Virus record (IMG/VR): IMGVR_UViG_3300031873_000003
Span: 29,791-93,790 of that record
Reading direction: 5' to 3' (one strand)
Length of the DNA: 64,000 nt
Source: a virus
This document shows, piece by piece, positions 16,033-23,145 of the stretch. The position numbers and the translations under genes were made by a program. How positions within the stretch are numbered: the first letter of the stretch is position 1; each line of letters starts with the position of its first letter. The notes below the pieces were generated by a model, which saw only the letters and a program-made list of their open reading frames with translations, had not been told where the DNA came from and did no database searches.

Positions 16033-16782
16033 ATGAACCATCCAACCTGTGAAGTAATAACGATGTGGTATAACGATGTGTTTCTGGCGCCATTTTTCCT
16101 GAAACATTATTCGTATGCAGACCATATTCGAGTCATTATAGATGCGGATACAGATGATAAGGCAGAATGCGAGGCGCTTGTTCATCAGTATCCAAACGCA
16201 TCCGCAGAGTTCTTCAGTTTTCCTGATGGGTATAACGTAGATGTTCGGCAAAATTTAATCTTTTCCGCATGTAATGAATCTAAGGCTGACTGGGTGATTG
16301 TGCCAGATTCAGATGAGTTTATATTTTGTGGAGATATGCATCAGTTTCTATCATCTCAAACGGCAGACATAGTTGTTGTTAGGCTATACCAGGTTTTTAG
16401 GAATAGTTTAGACGCAGACCTTGATTTATCTCAACCAATAGAGGGTCAGCGTAGACATGGAGACCCAAATTATGTCAAGGGAAGAAACTCGCATGGAAGC
16501 AAACCAATCATCATAAGGACAGGCAAGAAGATACACCTTATGCCGGGAAATCATAATGTTTGGAATAAACATCGCTACACGGTAAGCAAAGATATTCTTA
16601 TTGGCCAGCACTGGCAAATGGCTGATCCTTGTTTTTGTGTTCCTCGAAGGCTGTCGAGGAGCAAGAGGTTAGGCGATGCAAGCCTCCCGACCGGATATGC
16701 TTTTCATGACCTTCATGTGACCGAAGAATATATTCTATCTCAATGTAATGCTCACTTAAACGATGGAGAATTGCCGGCTTGA
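16033..16782 (+). CDS. Glycosyltransferase, GT2-like, 249 aa
   Basis: The pattern VITMWYNDVFLAPFFLKHY and later WVIVPDSDEFIF matches a GT-A type (glycosyltransferase family 2, group 4) domain, with DSDE as the metal-binding motif. The start codon ATG 16033 is only ~13 bases from the left end of the TnpB element, so its ribosome binding site may have been displaced. The stop overlaps the TTG start of the next gene (TTGA). Confidence 0.75.
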   Translation: MNHPTCEVITMWYNDVFLAPFFLKHYSYADHIRVIIDADTDDKAECEALVHQYPNASAEFFSFPDGYNVDVRQNLIFSACNESKADWVIVPDSDEFIFCGDMHQFLSSQTADIVVVRLYQVFRNSLDADLDLSQPIEGQRRHGDPNYVKGRNSHGSKPIIIRTGKKIHLMPGNHNVWNKHRYTVSKDILIGQHWQMADPCFCVPRRLSRSKRLGDASLPTGYAFHDLHVTEEYILSQCNAHLNDGELPA

Positions 16783-17339
16783 AAGCAACAGACATACCTG
16801 GATGGATGGACGAAAAAGAGATTGAGTGGCTCGCAGAACAGGCCAAGCACCACAATCTTATCGTTGAAATCGGAACGTGGCTTGGAAGGTCTGCCTATGC
16901 GATGGGAGAAGTAACGCCAGGAAAAATTATCACTATTGATAGTTTTAAGATGGAGGGTGTTCCTCCGAAAAGGTGGCCAACGGCAATAGAGGCACACAAG
17001 GAAATGGAAACCGATCCGGATTGGATTTATCGCCGTTGCCTGGATAACCTTGATGAACTTATAACAAGCGGAAAGGTAGAGGTTATTCGGGGAGATAGCC
17101 TTAAGGTTATCAAGGATTTGGATGGTATAAAAGGTCAGGTGGACATGGTATTTATTGATGGAAGTCATGATTATGTTTCTGTTCAAGAGGATATCTATAA
17201 ATATCGGCCTTTACTAAAAAAGGGTGGGTTACTGTGCGGGCACGACTTGGCTCACCAGGTAAAAAAGGCGGTTAGTCGCTTAGTTCCTGACTATAAGTTA
17301 GTTGCAGGAACTTTGATCTGGGCAGCAATAGAGAGTTAA
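16779..17339 (+). CDS. SAM-dependent methyltransferase (class I), 186 aa
   Basis: A TTG at 16779 overlaps the upstream stop as TTGA. Motif I is NLIVEIGTWLGRSAYAM; an acidic residue follows at ITIDSF; then VDMVFIDGSHDY and KKGGLLCGHD fit the Methyltransf_24 type. The target is not known, but these enzymes often methylate sugars or small molecules in surface-glycan clusters, which suits this island. Confidence 0.75.
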   Translation: MKATDIPGWMDEKEIEWLAEQAKHHNLIVEIGTWLGRSAYAMGEVTPGKIITIDSFKMEGVPPKRWPTAIEAHKEMETDPDWIYRRCLDNLDELITSGKVEVIRGDSLKVIKDLDGIKGQVDMVFIDGSHDYVSVQEDIYKYRPLLKKGGLLCGHDLAHQVKKAVSRLVPDYKLVAGTLIWAAIES

Positions 17340-17344
17340 GGGTG

Positions 17345-17935
17345 ATGGGAACCGATAACGAGATACGTAATAGGTTTAGGGTTCGTTCTGGGGACACCCT
17401 TCCCCACAAGACACATAATTGCACCAGGGAAACCTTGGCTAAATTTATGGGAGATATGGCATTTCAAGCAGGGGCGGAAATAGGGGTTGCGAAGGGAGAC
17501 TTTTCTCTCGTTCTTTGTTCTTACATTCCCAATCTAAAACTGAAACTGATAGACCCCTGGGATACATTTGGAAGACGTACGACAAGGGAAAGTAACGAGA
17601 AGAACTTACAAAGGGCCATGAACAGACTGAAAGGGTTTCCAAATTGCGAATTTATACGGAAGGGCAGCTTGGATGCGGTCAAAGATGTTCCAGACAATTC
17701 CCTTGATTTTGTCTATATCGATGAGATGCATGAATTCGACCCTGTGATGATGGACTTGATCCAGTGGAGCCCAAAGGTAAGGTCTGGGGGGATTGTGTCT
17801 GGTCATGATTACTCGAATGTCTTCTATCAGTTTGGCGTAATACAAGCAGTGCATTCCTATACATACATACATAATATATATAATTGGTATATAACTTCAG
17901 ACGATGTACATCCGTCATTTTTTTGGGTAAAGTGA
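17345..17935 (+). CDS. SAM-dependent methyltransferase (class I), 196 aa
   Basis: A GTG at 17342 and an ATG at 17345 are both possible starts; I use ATG. Motif I is GAEIGVAKGDFSLVL, with LKLIDPW as the following acidic strand and SLDFVYIDEMHEFD then GGIVSGHDY. It is related in pattern to its upstream neighbour, so the pair may have arisen by duplication. Probably modifies a sugar or glycan intermediate. Confidence 0.7.
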   Translation: MGTDNEIRNRFRVRSGDTLPHKTHNCTRETLAKFMGDMAFQAGAEIGVAKGDFSLVLCSYIPNLKLKLIDPWDTFGRRTTRESNEKNLQRAMNRLKGFPNCEFIRKGSLDAVKDVPDNSLDFVYIDEMHEFDPVMMDLIQWSPKVRSGGIVSGHDYSNVFYQFGVIQAVHSYTYIHNIYNWYITSDDVHPSFFWVK

Positions 17936-17936
17936 A

Positions 17937-18662
17937 GTGATACTTGATATTTTAAGTGGCATGGTTAAACGGACGGACGTTGGGCTAACGGCGGCAGTGG
18001 CTATTTCAGGTGGAATAGATAGCGCCGTGATTCTTCATCATGTGGTGCATGACCTTATGGATGGGGATGGCTCTAAGGTTCATACGTTCACCGCTGTGTT
18101 TAAGAACAGTTCAGACGAAAGAGAGAAGGCCAAGAGGGTTGCTGAGTTTTATCATACTAACCATACAGAGGTTTTAATATCAAGAGAGCGTATGGCCTCA
18201 ATGTTTCCGGTAGCCCTTCAACATTATCCATTTCCAAGATTTAATATATGGCCGTGGATAGTAGTTGAGGCAGTGAAAGAAAATGGACTTGGATGTTTAT
18301 TTATTGCAGAAGGGGCAGACGAACTTTTTGGGTACTCCGATCGTTCATTTCTTGAGGGATGGGCGGGTCAATTGATATGGGTATGGCCTGCATGGGAGGA
18401 ACCATGCCGACACTATGACGTTAAGCTATTCGCACCCTTTATGGCTATACAGGACAGCCGGTTGCCAGTCATAGAGTTTTATAAACCACCTAACAAGGAA
18501 TTGTTAAGGCGGGAATATCAAGGAATACTTCCAGGATTTATTATAGCACAATCTTCTACTTCTCCGGCATTAGGATTCTATAAGATGATGGGGATGACCA
18601 GGGAACAGCTTCAGTTGGAAGCCTCAAAAGTATGGCATGAAGTACATATTAGAGCTAACTAA
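17937..18662 (+). CDS. Asparagine-synthetase-like ATP pyrophosphatase, 241 aa
   Basis: A GTG start one base after the previous stop. The PP-loop AISGGIDSAVI binds ATP, and FIAEGADELFGYSDR is the second hallmark of the asparagine synthetase C-terminal domain. The N-terminal glutaminase domain of full AsnB is missing, so ammonia must come from another source or partner. In glycan clusters such enzymes amidate uronic acids. That would fit here but is inference. Confidence 0.75.
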   Translation: MILDILSGMVKRTDVGLTAAVAISGGIDSAVILHHVVHDLMDGDGSKVHTFTAVFKNSSDEREKAKRVAEFYHTNHTEVLISRERMASMFPVALQHYPFPRFNIWPWIVVEAVKENGLGCLFIAEGADELFGYSDRSFLEGWAGQLIWVWPAWEEPCRHYDVKLFAPFMAIQDSRLPVIEFYKPPNKELLRREYQGILPGFIIAQSSTSPALGFYKMMGMTREQLQLEASKVWHEVHIRAN

Positions 18663-19284
18663 TGACTGTAATATAACTTGCAGCATGTGTCCACGGAACT
18701 ATATCGATATGGAAATTGGATATATGTCTATGGGGTTATGGAAAATGATGGTAGATAGGATGCCTCTTGGATCAACCGTGCTTCCGTTTTGGAGGGGGGA
18801 ATCAACCATGCACCCAGATTTCTGCGAGATGATCAGTTGTTTGAATGGGTGCAAGGTGGTGTTGGCTACCAATGGAATTATCACTGATAAAATTATTGAT
18901 GTACTACCATACATCGACGTTATCAATGTAAGTATTCATAATCAGGATTCATACACGGGATATGTAAGTCTAAGGGATCATGTAATCGGTTCAAAACCGA
19001 TTGTCATTGCATCAATGGTTGAAGGAGAAAGGCCGCTGGTCGAGAACCCAAGAATATATAAGAAGCATAGCGTTGATGGATCATGGGGAAAGGTGGAGGA
19101 AATACCTCTTGGCCTATCAAGGGGTAATTCGTGCTCAAGGCTGAACGAGACAGTATTATCATGGGATGGTAGGTCCTGCCGGTGTTGTTATGTGTGGGAT
19201 ACCTCCAAGACTAAACAGTTTAATTATCCTGACGAAACATGTAGCACATGCAACCAGTGGGCGGGCGGAGACCGAACGTTATGA
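18637..19284 (+). CDS. Radical SAM enzyme with SPASM-like C-terminus, 215 aa
   Basis: The cluster-binding motif is CNITCSMC (Cx3Cx2C) at residues ~11-18. Near the end, further Cys (CSRL, CRCC, CSTC) resemble a SPASM or twitch region that holds auxiliary iron-sulfur clusters. The protein is short for this class. It overlaps the upstream gene by 26 bases and the next by four. Substrate unknown; a carbohydrate or peptide modification is possible. Confidence 0.75.
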   Translation: MKYILELTNDCNITCSMCPRNYIDMEIGYMSMGLWKMMVDRMPLGSTVLPFWRGESTMHPDFCEMISCLNGCKVVLATNGIITDKIIDVLPYIDVINVSIHNQDSYTGYVSLRDHVIGSKPIVIASMVEGERPLVENPRIYKKHSVDGSWGKVEEIPLGLSRGNSCSRLNETVLSWDGRSCRCCYVWDTSKTKQFNYPDETCSTCNQWAGGDRTL

Positions 19285-19970
19285 GCAGAATCGGAGCATT
19301 ACTTACGTCTATAGATGAACCACAACTCCAAAGATGCCTTACGTCTATAGGTTCCCAGGCAGTTCCATTTTCAGATTTTGTGCATATCAATAACGTAGTT
19401 CCTGCGTCTGCGGCACTTAACTTAGGGATTAGCAAGGTAAGTTCGGAATGGTTCATGTATATTGGGGGAGACTTCATTCTTCACCAAAACGCAGTAGAGG
19501 TTGCGCATGGATATATCGACCATGAGGGAAATGATCAAATATGTGGATATTGCTTCGGAATTTACGATACGTTCCTGCAATGCACCACCGGATATTGCAA
19601 TGTGTACCGTACCATAGTTTTTAAGCTTGAATTGGCTCGTGACACCCTGTATGACGATAGGCAACTTTCAGGGAGATTAAGAAGGAAGGGGTGGAAGTTT
19701 AGGAAACCCAAGGAAGTTCTTGCTACGCATTTTGATGATCCAAGCGAGTTTCAGGTATTCTGTAGATTTTTCTTTCATGCTAATAAGTTTAACGATGACA
19801 ACTCTTACGTCAGGGATAGAATGAACGAGTTACTGAAGGATACGGGAAATCCGTTGTATCAGGTTGGACTTGATGCCTTAAACTTTGCAAAGCTTAAACA
19901 TAATTATCCCGGAAGCCCTAATCTGGACTTTAATAAAAAGATGTTTGAGGAATTTAAAAGGAGGGATTAA
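19281..19970 (+). CDS. Glycosyltransferase, GT2-like, 229 aa
   Basis: I use ATG 19281 (ATGA overlap), which begins MSRIGALLTSIDEPQLQ; a frame from 19248 extends further but has no ribosome site. The middle has a metal-site region in WFMYIGGDFIL, where one acidic residue of the usual DxD is replaced, so activity is uncertain. It is followed by AGGAGG for the next gene. Confidence 0.6.
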   Translation: MSRIGALLTSIDEPQLQRCLTSIGSQAVPFSDFVHINNVVPASAALNLGISKVSSEWFMYIGGDFILHQNAVEVAHGYIDHEGNDQICGYCFGIYDTFLQCTTGYCNVYRTIVFKLELARDTLYDDRQLSGRLRRKGWKFRKPKEVLATHFDDPSEFQVFCRFFFHANKFNDDNSYVRDRMNELLKDTGNPLYQVGLDALNFAKLKHNYPGSPNLDFNKKMFEEFKRRD

Positions 19971-19977
19971 AGAGAAG

Positions 19978-20739
19978 TTGGCAGAGAAGAAAGTCTCAAT
20001 TGTCGTTGCAGTCTTGAACTCGCATATTATCGTTCTTAGGCAAATACGAGCGTGGAAATCTATGCATTTACCCGATGGCGTTGAGATCATTCTTGTTGAT
20101 GATGGAAGCAATCCACCTATTTTACATACAGCAGAGAGTACTGGACTTAGGAATTTAATTGTACTTGCAACTCACGACAAGAGGCCCTGGACGCAAGGAT
20201 TGGCGAGAAATATGGGGGCAGCAAAAGCACAAGGTGAATATCTATTTTTTACCGACATAGATCATATCATTACAAGAGAGGCAATAGATGATGTGCTTAA
20301 GTTTGATGGTAACAAGATGGTGTTTCCCAGGTACTTCGGGATACTTGATAGGAAGGGAAATATTATCAATGACGAAAAGTCACTGCTGGACTTTGGGCTT
20401 GATCCTGCAAGAGTGAGGACACATCGGGGACATCTATGCGGAGGGTTTCACGGAAACACCTACGCTATTCGGAAAAGTATTTTTGAAAAGATTGGTGGGT
20501 ACATACCTCGTTACTGCGAGTCGGGCTTCCATGTGGGAGGCAAACATCAATCGGAAGAGAGTAAGTTTAACAGTATGTATAGGAATTTTAAAGAGGAAGG
20601 ATTTATTCCAACCGAGACCATAGGTTCCAAGATTTATCATTATCCCGTAAGTAAATTCAGAACGGACGGAGACAATAATCCGTTTGGACTGTTCCATGAG
20701 CTGAGCTTGGAACAAGTTCCACAACCCAGGAAGTTATGA
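19978..20739 (+). CDS. Family 2 glycosyltransferase, 253 aa (TTG start)
   Basis: The TTG at 19978 lies 13 bases after AGGAGG and begins AEKKVSIVVAVLNSH, the usual GT2 N-terminus. IILVDDGSNPP and FFTDIDHIIT give the nucleotide-sugar and metal sites. A longer frame from 19885 would overlap the previous gene. The stop overlaps the next start by four bases. Confidence 0.8.
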   Translation: MAEKKVSIVVAVLNSHIIVLRQIRAWKSMHLPDGVEIILVDDGSNPPILHTAESTGLRNLIVLATHDKRPWTQGLARNMGAAKAQGEYLFFTDIDHIITREAIDDVLKFDGNKMVFPRYFGILDRKGNIINDEKSLLDFGLDPARVRTHRGHLCGGFHGNTYAIRKSIFEKIGGYIPRYCESGFHVGGKHQSEESKFNSMYRNFKEEGFIPTETIGSKIYHYPVSKFRTDGDNNPFGLFHELSLEQVPQPRKL

Positions 20740-21608
20740 AACTTCTACTTATTCGTTCGGCCAGTTGCAGTGGTCACTCCTACATGGTTCAGTGTTTGCA
20801 CTACATGACGGGAATCGAACCGACCGTAGTTCATATTGATAGTTGCCACACGATTGACTATGGCGAGCACGACTACCTTATTTATAATGCATTTTCTAAC
20901 GAGAGTTACGCACCGAAGTTTGACACCAAGATTATATATCCAGCCGATGAGCGATTCCATGCGTTCAAGGGCAAAAAGATATTGTTTGATACACACGACG
21001 AAGGAAATAGGGATGGGTTCGAGAGGATGAAGGGTTACGGCTACCCAAGGCTTAAGATAAATCCTGGATATGATTTCATGACTAAGTTCAACGTAGTGGC
21101 TGCAATACCATTTACGGCATACCATAGATTTTTCTTGAAGTCTCCTGTGCCCAAAACAATTCCCCTGCTCTATTGTGTCAATTGTAAGGGGATTACGTTT
21201 CCCCCCAACATAAGACCTACGGTATTCGAGAGACTAAAGCCGTTTAATCCATACACTACCAGAACATCCATGAACTATTATGCGGATACGCTAAAGACCG
21301 CAAAGATATCGGTAACTGTGCCGGGATATGGAACTGGATGTAAGTCCCATGTTGAGGCGTTAGCGGCAAGTACACTTCTTTTTTCGTATGATTCTATTAG
21401 CATGGTAAAGACCTTACCATTCGCAGACCTTGTTGATGGAAAGCATTACATTTCATTTAACCTTGATAATCTTGAGGAGAAATTATCCTTATGCTTATCT
21501 GACGATAAACTTGTGGAAGAGGTTAGCAGGGAGGGTCATTTGTGCTTTAGGTTGGGTTACGATCCCCGTCGGACGGGGGAGGAGATAGCAAGATGGTTCA
21601 GCTCATAG
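20736..21608 (+). CDS. Putative GT-B glycosyltransferase, 290 aa
   Basis: The N-terminus starts MKLLLIRSAS as in a Rossmann strand, and the C-terminal segment VTVPGYGTGCKSHVEALAAS followed by LLFSYDS resembles the donor-binding domain of GT-B transferases (glycosyltransferase 1-like). The sequence between is not recognised. It overlaps the next gene by 16 bases. Confidence 0.55.
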   Translation: MKLLLIRSASCSGHSYMVQCLHYMTGIEPTVVHIDSCHTIDYGEHDYLIYNAFSNESYAPKFDTKIIYPADERFHAFKGKKILFDTHDEGNRDGFERMKGYGYPRLKINPGYDFMTKFNVVAAIPFTAYHRFFLKSPVPKTIPLLYCVNCKGITFPPNIRPTVFERLKPFNPYTTRTSMNYYADTLKTAKISVTVPGYGTGCKSHVEALAASTLLFSYDSISMVKTLPFADLVDGKHYISFNLDNLEEKLSLCLSDDKLVEEVSREGHLCFRLGYDPRRTGEEIARWFSS

Positions 21609-22354
21609 ACTGCTTTATGTTCTTTAATGAGATAGACCTGCTTGAAATAAGATTGAATTCTCTTGCTCCTTACGTCAATCGTTTCGTGCTGTGCGAGATG
21701 CCAATAACTCATAGCGGTAAACCAAAGCCTCTTTTTTTCCAGGACAATAAGGATAGGTTTAAGGATTTCAATATCACTTATCTGGTGGCGCCCCCCAGGG
21801 AAGGTAGTTCATGGAAATTGGAGCATTACCAGAGGGATTATTTGTTAAATGGAATTACAGACGTAGACCCAGATGATATTATGTTGATCTCAGACATGGA
21901 CGAGATTCCTGACATCAGCAAGTATCACCTCGGAGATGAGGGAGTCTTCAGGCAAAGCATGTATTACTACTACTTTAATGTCTATGTATCCGGAAGTTGG
22001 AAGGGGACGATTGCGAAAAAACGTAAAAGCTTTGCAAACTTTAATGACATAAGAAATCTTAGAAACAGAATGCCAACCATTGTTAAGCAGGGGGGATGGC
22101 ATTTTTCCACTATGGGAACCGCAGAGGACATTAAGTATAAGATTGAATCTTTCGCCCACATTGAACTGGATAAACCTGAATTCAAGTCCAGGATTGAAGA
22201 AAATAGAAAGAACTTGGTTGATCCTTATAATCGTGGTGCGCCAAATTGGGGCGAGAGAGGACTAAAATTGATAGTGCAGATGCCCAGTGGGCCGCAATGG
22301 TTATTAGAGAATAGGGAAAAATACGAACATTTATTTTGGAAGGGCGATGCATAG
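21593..22354 (+). CDS. Family 17-like glycosyltransferase, 253 aa
   Basis: The pattern LIDCFMFFNEIDLLEIRLN, then THSGKPKPLFFQDNKDRF and IMLISDMDEIPD, is typical of glycosyltransferase family 17 (beta-1,4-mannosyl-glycoprotein GlcNAc-transferase related). Bacterial and phage members occur in glycan clusters. SDMDE is the metal site. This suggests a branch-forming transferase, but the true sugar is not known. Confidence 0.8.
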   Translation: MVQLIDCFMFFNEIDLLEIRLNSLAPYVNRFVLCEMPITHSGKPKPLFFQDNKDRFKDFNITYLVAPPREGSSWKLEHYQRDYLLNGITDVDPDDIMLISDMDEIPDISKYHLGDEGVFRQSMYYYYFNVYVSGSWKGTIAKKRKSFANFNDIRNLRNRMPTIVKQGGWHFSTMGTAEDIKYKIESFAHIELDKPEFKSRIEENRKNLVDPYNRGAPNWGERGLKLIVQMPSGPQWLLENREKYEHLFWKGDA

Positions 22355-22820
22355 CAATAGCATTAAACTTATGCGTTGGTTTAGGGATAAGTATTTACAG
22401 GAGTTGAAAGGATGTACCGTGCTGGATATTGGGTCTAAGGTAGGCAGAACTTCAAGGAATGCTACGTACGGAGGTAGGGTATTTTTTCCCCCAGACTATA
22501 ATTATATTGGAATGGATGTTGTTCCGGGAAGAAACGTGACAATAGTGGGATACGATAATCTTCCAGTGTGTGAGGTGGTTGTCAGTGGGCAGGTTATGGA
22601 GCATGTGCAGAGGCCGTGGGAGTGGCTGAAGAATTTGGTGCAATATTACACAAAGTTTATCTGTGTTATTGCTCCGAATACTTGCCCGGAGCATAAGTTT
22701 CCTTTCGATACATATAGATATTTCACAGATGGAATGCGTGATTTATTTGAGTACGCAGGTATTCGAGAGATTGAAATCAGAATGAGTGGAAATGATACGA
22801 TAGGAGTTGGGGGGAAATAA
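22347..22820 (+). CDS. SAM-dependent methyltransferase (type 11-like), 157 aa
   Basis: Motif I reads CTVLDIGSKVGRTS, followed by YIGMDVVPGRNV and then VVVSGQVMEHVQRPWEW, the HV..P pattern of Methyltransf_11/25. It lies at the end of the continuous island before the minus-strand Tad2-like gene. It overlaps the GT17 gene by eight bases. Probably acts on a glycan or lipid intermediate. Confidence 0.7.
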   Translation: MHSNSIKLMRWFRDKYLQELKGCTVLDIGSKVGRTSRNATYGGRVFFPPDYNYIGMDVVPGRNVTIVGYDNLPVCEVVVSGQVMEHVQRPWEWLKNLVQYYTKFICVIAPNTCPEHKFPFDTYRYFTDGMRDLFEYAGIREIEIRMSGNDTIGVGGK

Positions 22821-22840
22821 TGCCAAACTTTACGGCAAGC

Positions 22841-23062
22841 TTAATTGCCCTTGGACAATACAACCCAGTCCGTTCCCGACATGTCTCCAGTAGAGATGAC
22901 CAGGGGGTGAAGACTTTGGTCTTTGGGCGTGAAAATGACAAGTTTTTCCTGGGACATGACCACATAGGTTCCGTCGTCGGGCCATTCAAGGCGTCTCAGT
23001 TTTTTCCCTTCGAGAAGACTCTCGGTACAATCGGGGAAATCCATGGTGTTTTCTTCGTTCAT
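22841..23062 (-). CDS. Tad2-like (DUF2829) anti-Thoeris candidate, 73 aa
   Basis: The only minus-strand gene of phage type in the late region apart from mobile genes. ATG 23062 follows AAAGGAGGTCAGCCAACA. The fold pattern (LEGKKLRRLEWPDDGTYVV near the N-terminus, GTDWVVL near the C-terminus) matches the small DUF2829/Tad2 family, whose studied members bind the cyclic ADP-ribose signal of Thoeris defence. It has its own consensus promoter, which suits early expression. The family match is by pattern, and many DUF2829 members are untested. Confidence 0.6.
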   Translation of the reverse strand: MNEENTMDFPDCTESLLEGKKLRRLEWPDDGTYVVMSQEKLVIFTPKDQSLHPLVISTGDMSGTDWVVLSKGN

Positions 23063-23089
23063 TGTTGGCTGACCTCCTTTTTGGGCAAT

Positions 23090-23119
23090 ATTATACGCAA
23101 AGGCGTTGGTGAATGTCAA
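23090..23119 (-). promoter_or_regulatory. Consensus sigma-70 promoter for the Tad2-like gene
   Basis: On the minus strand, TTGACA (23114-23119), an 18-base spacer and TATAAT (23090-23095) match both consensus hexamers exactly. The Tad2-like start is 28 bases after the -10 box. This is the clearest host-type promoter in the window. The -35 box overlaps the ATG at 23113 on the other strand, one reason to prefer ATG 23146 for that gene. Confidence 0.8.
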
Positions 23120-23145
23120 GAAAAATCGACTTAGCAAGGGGGTAT

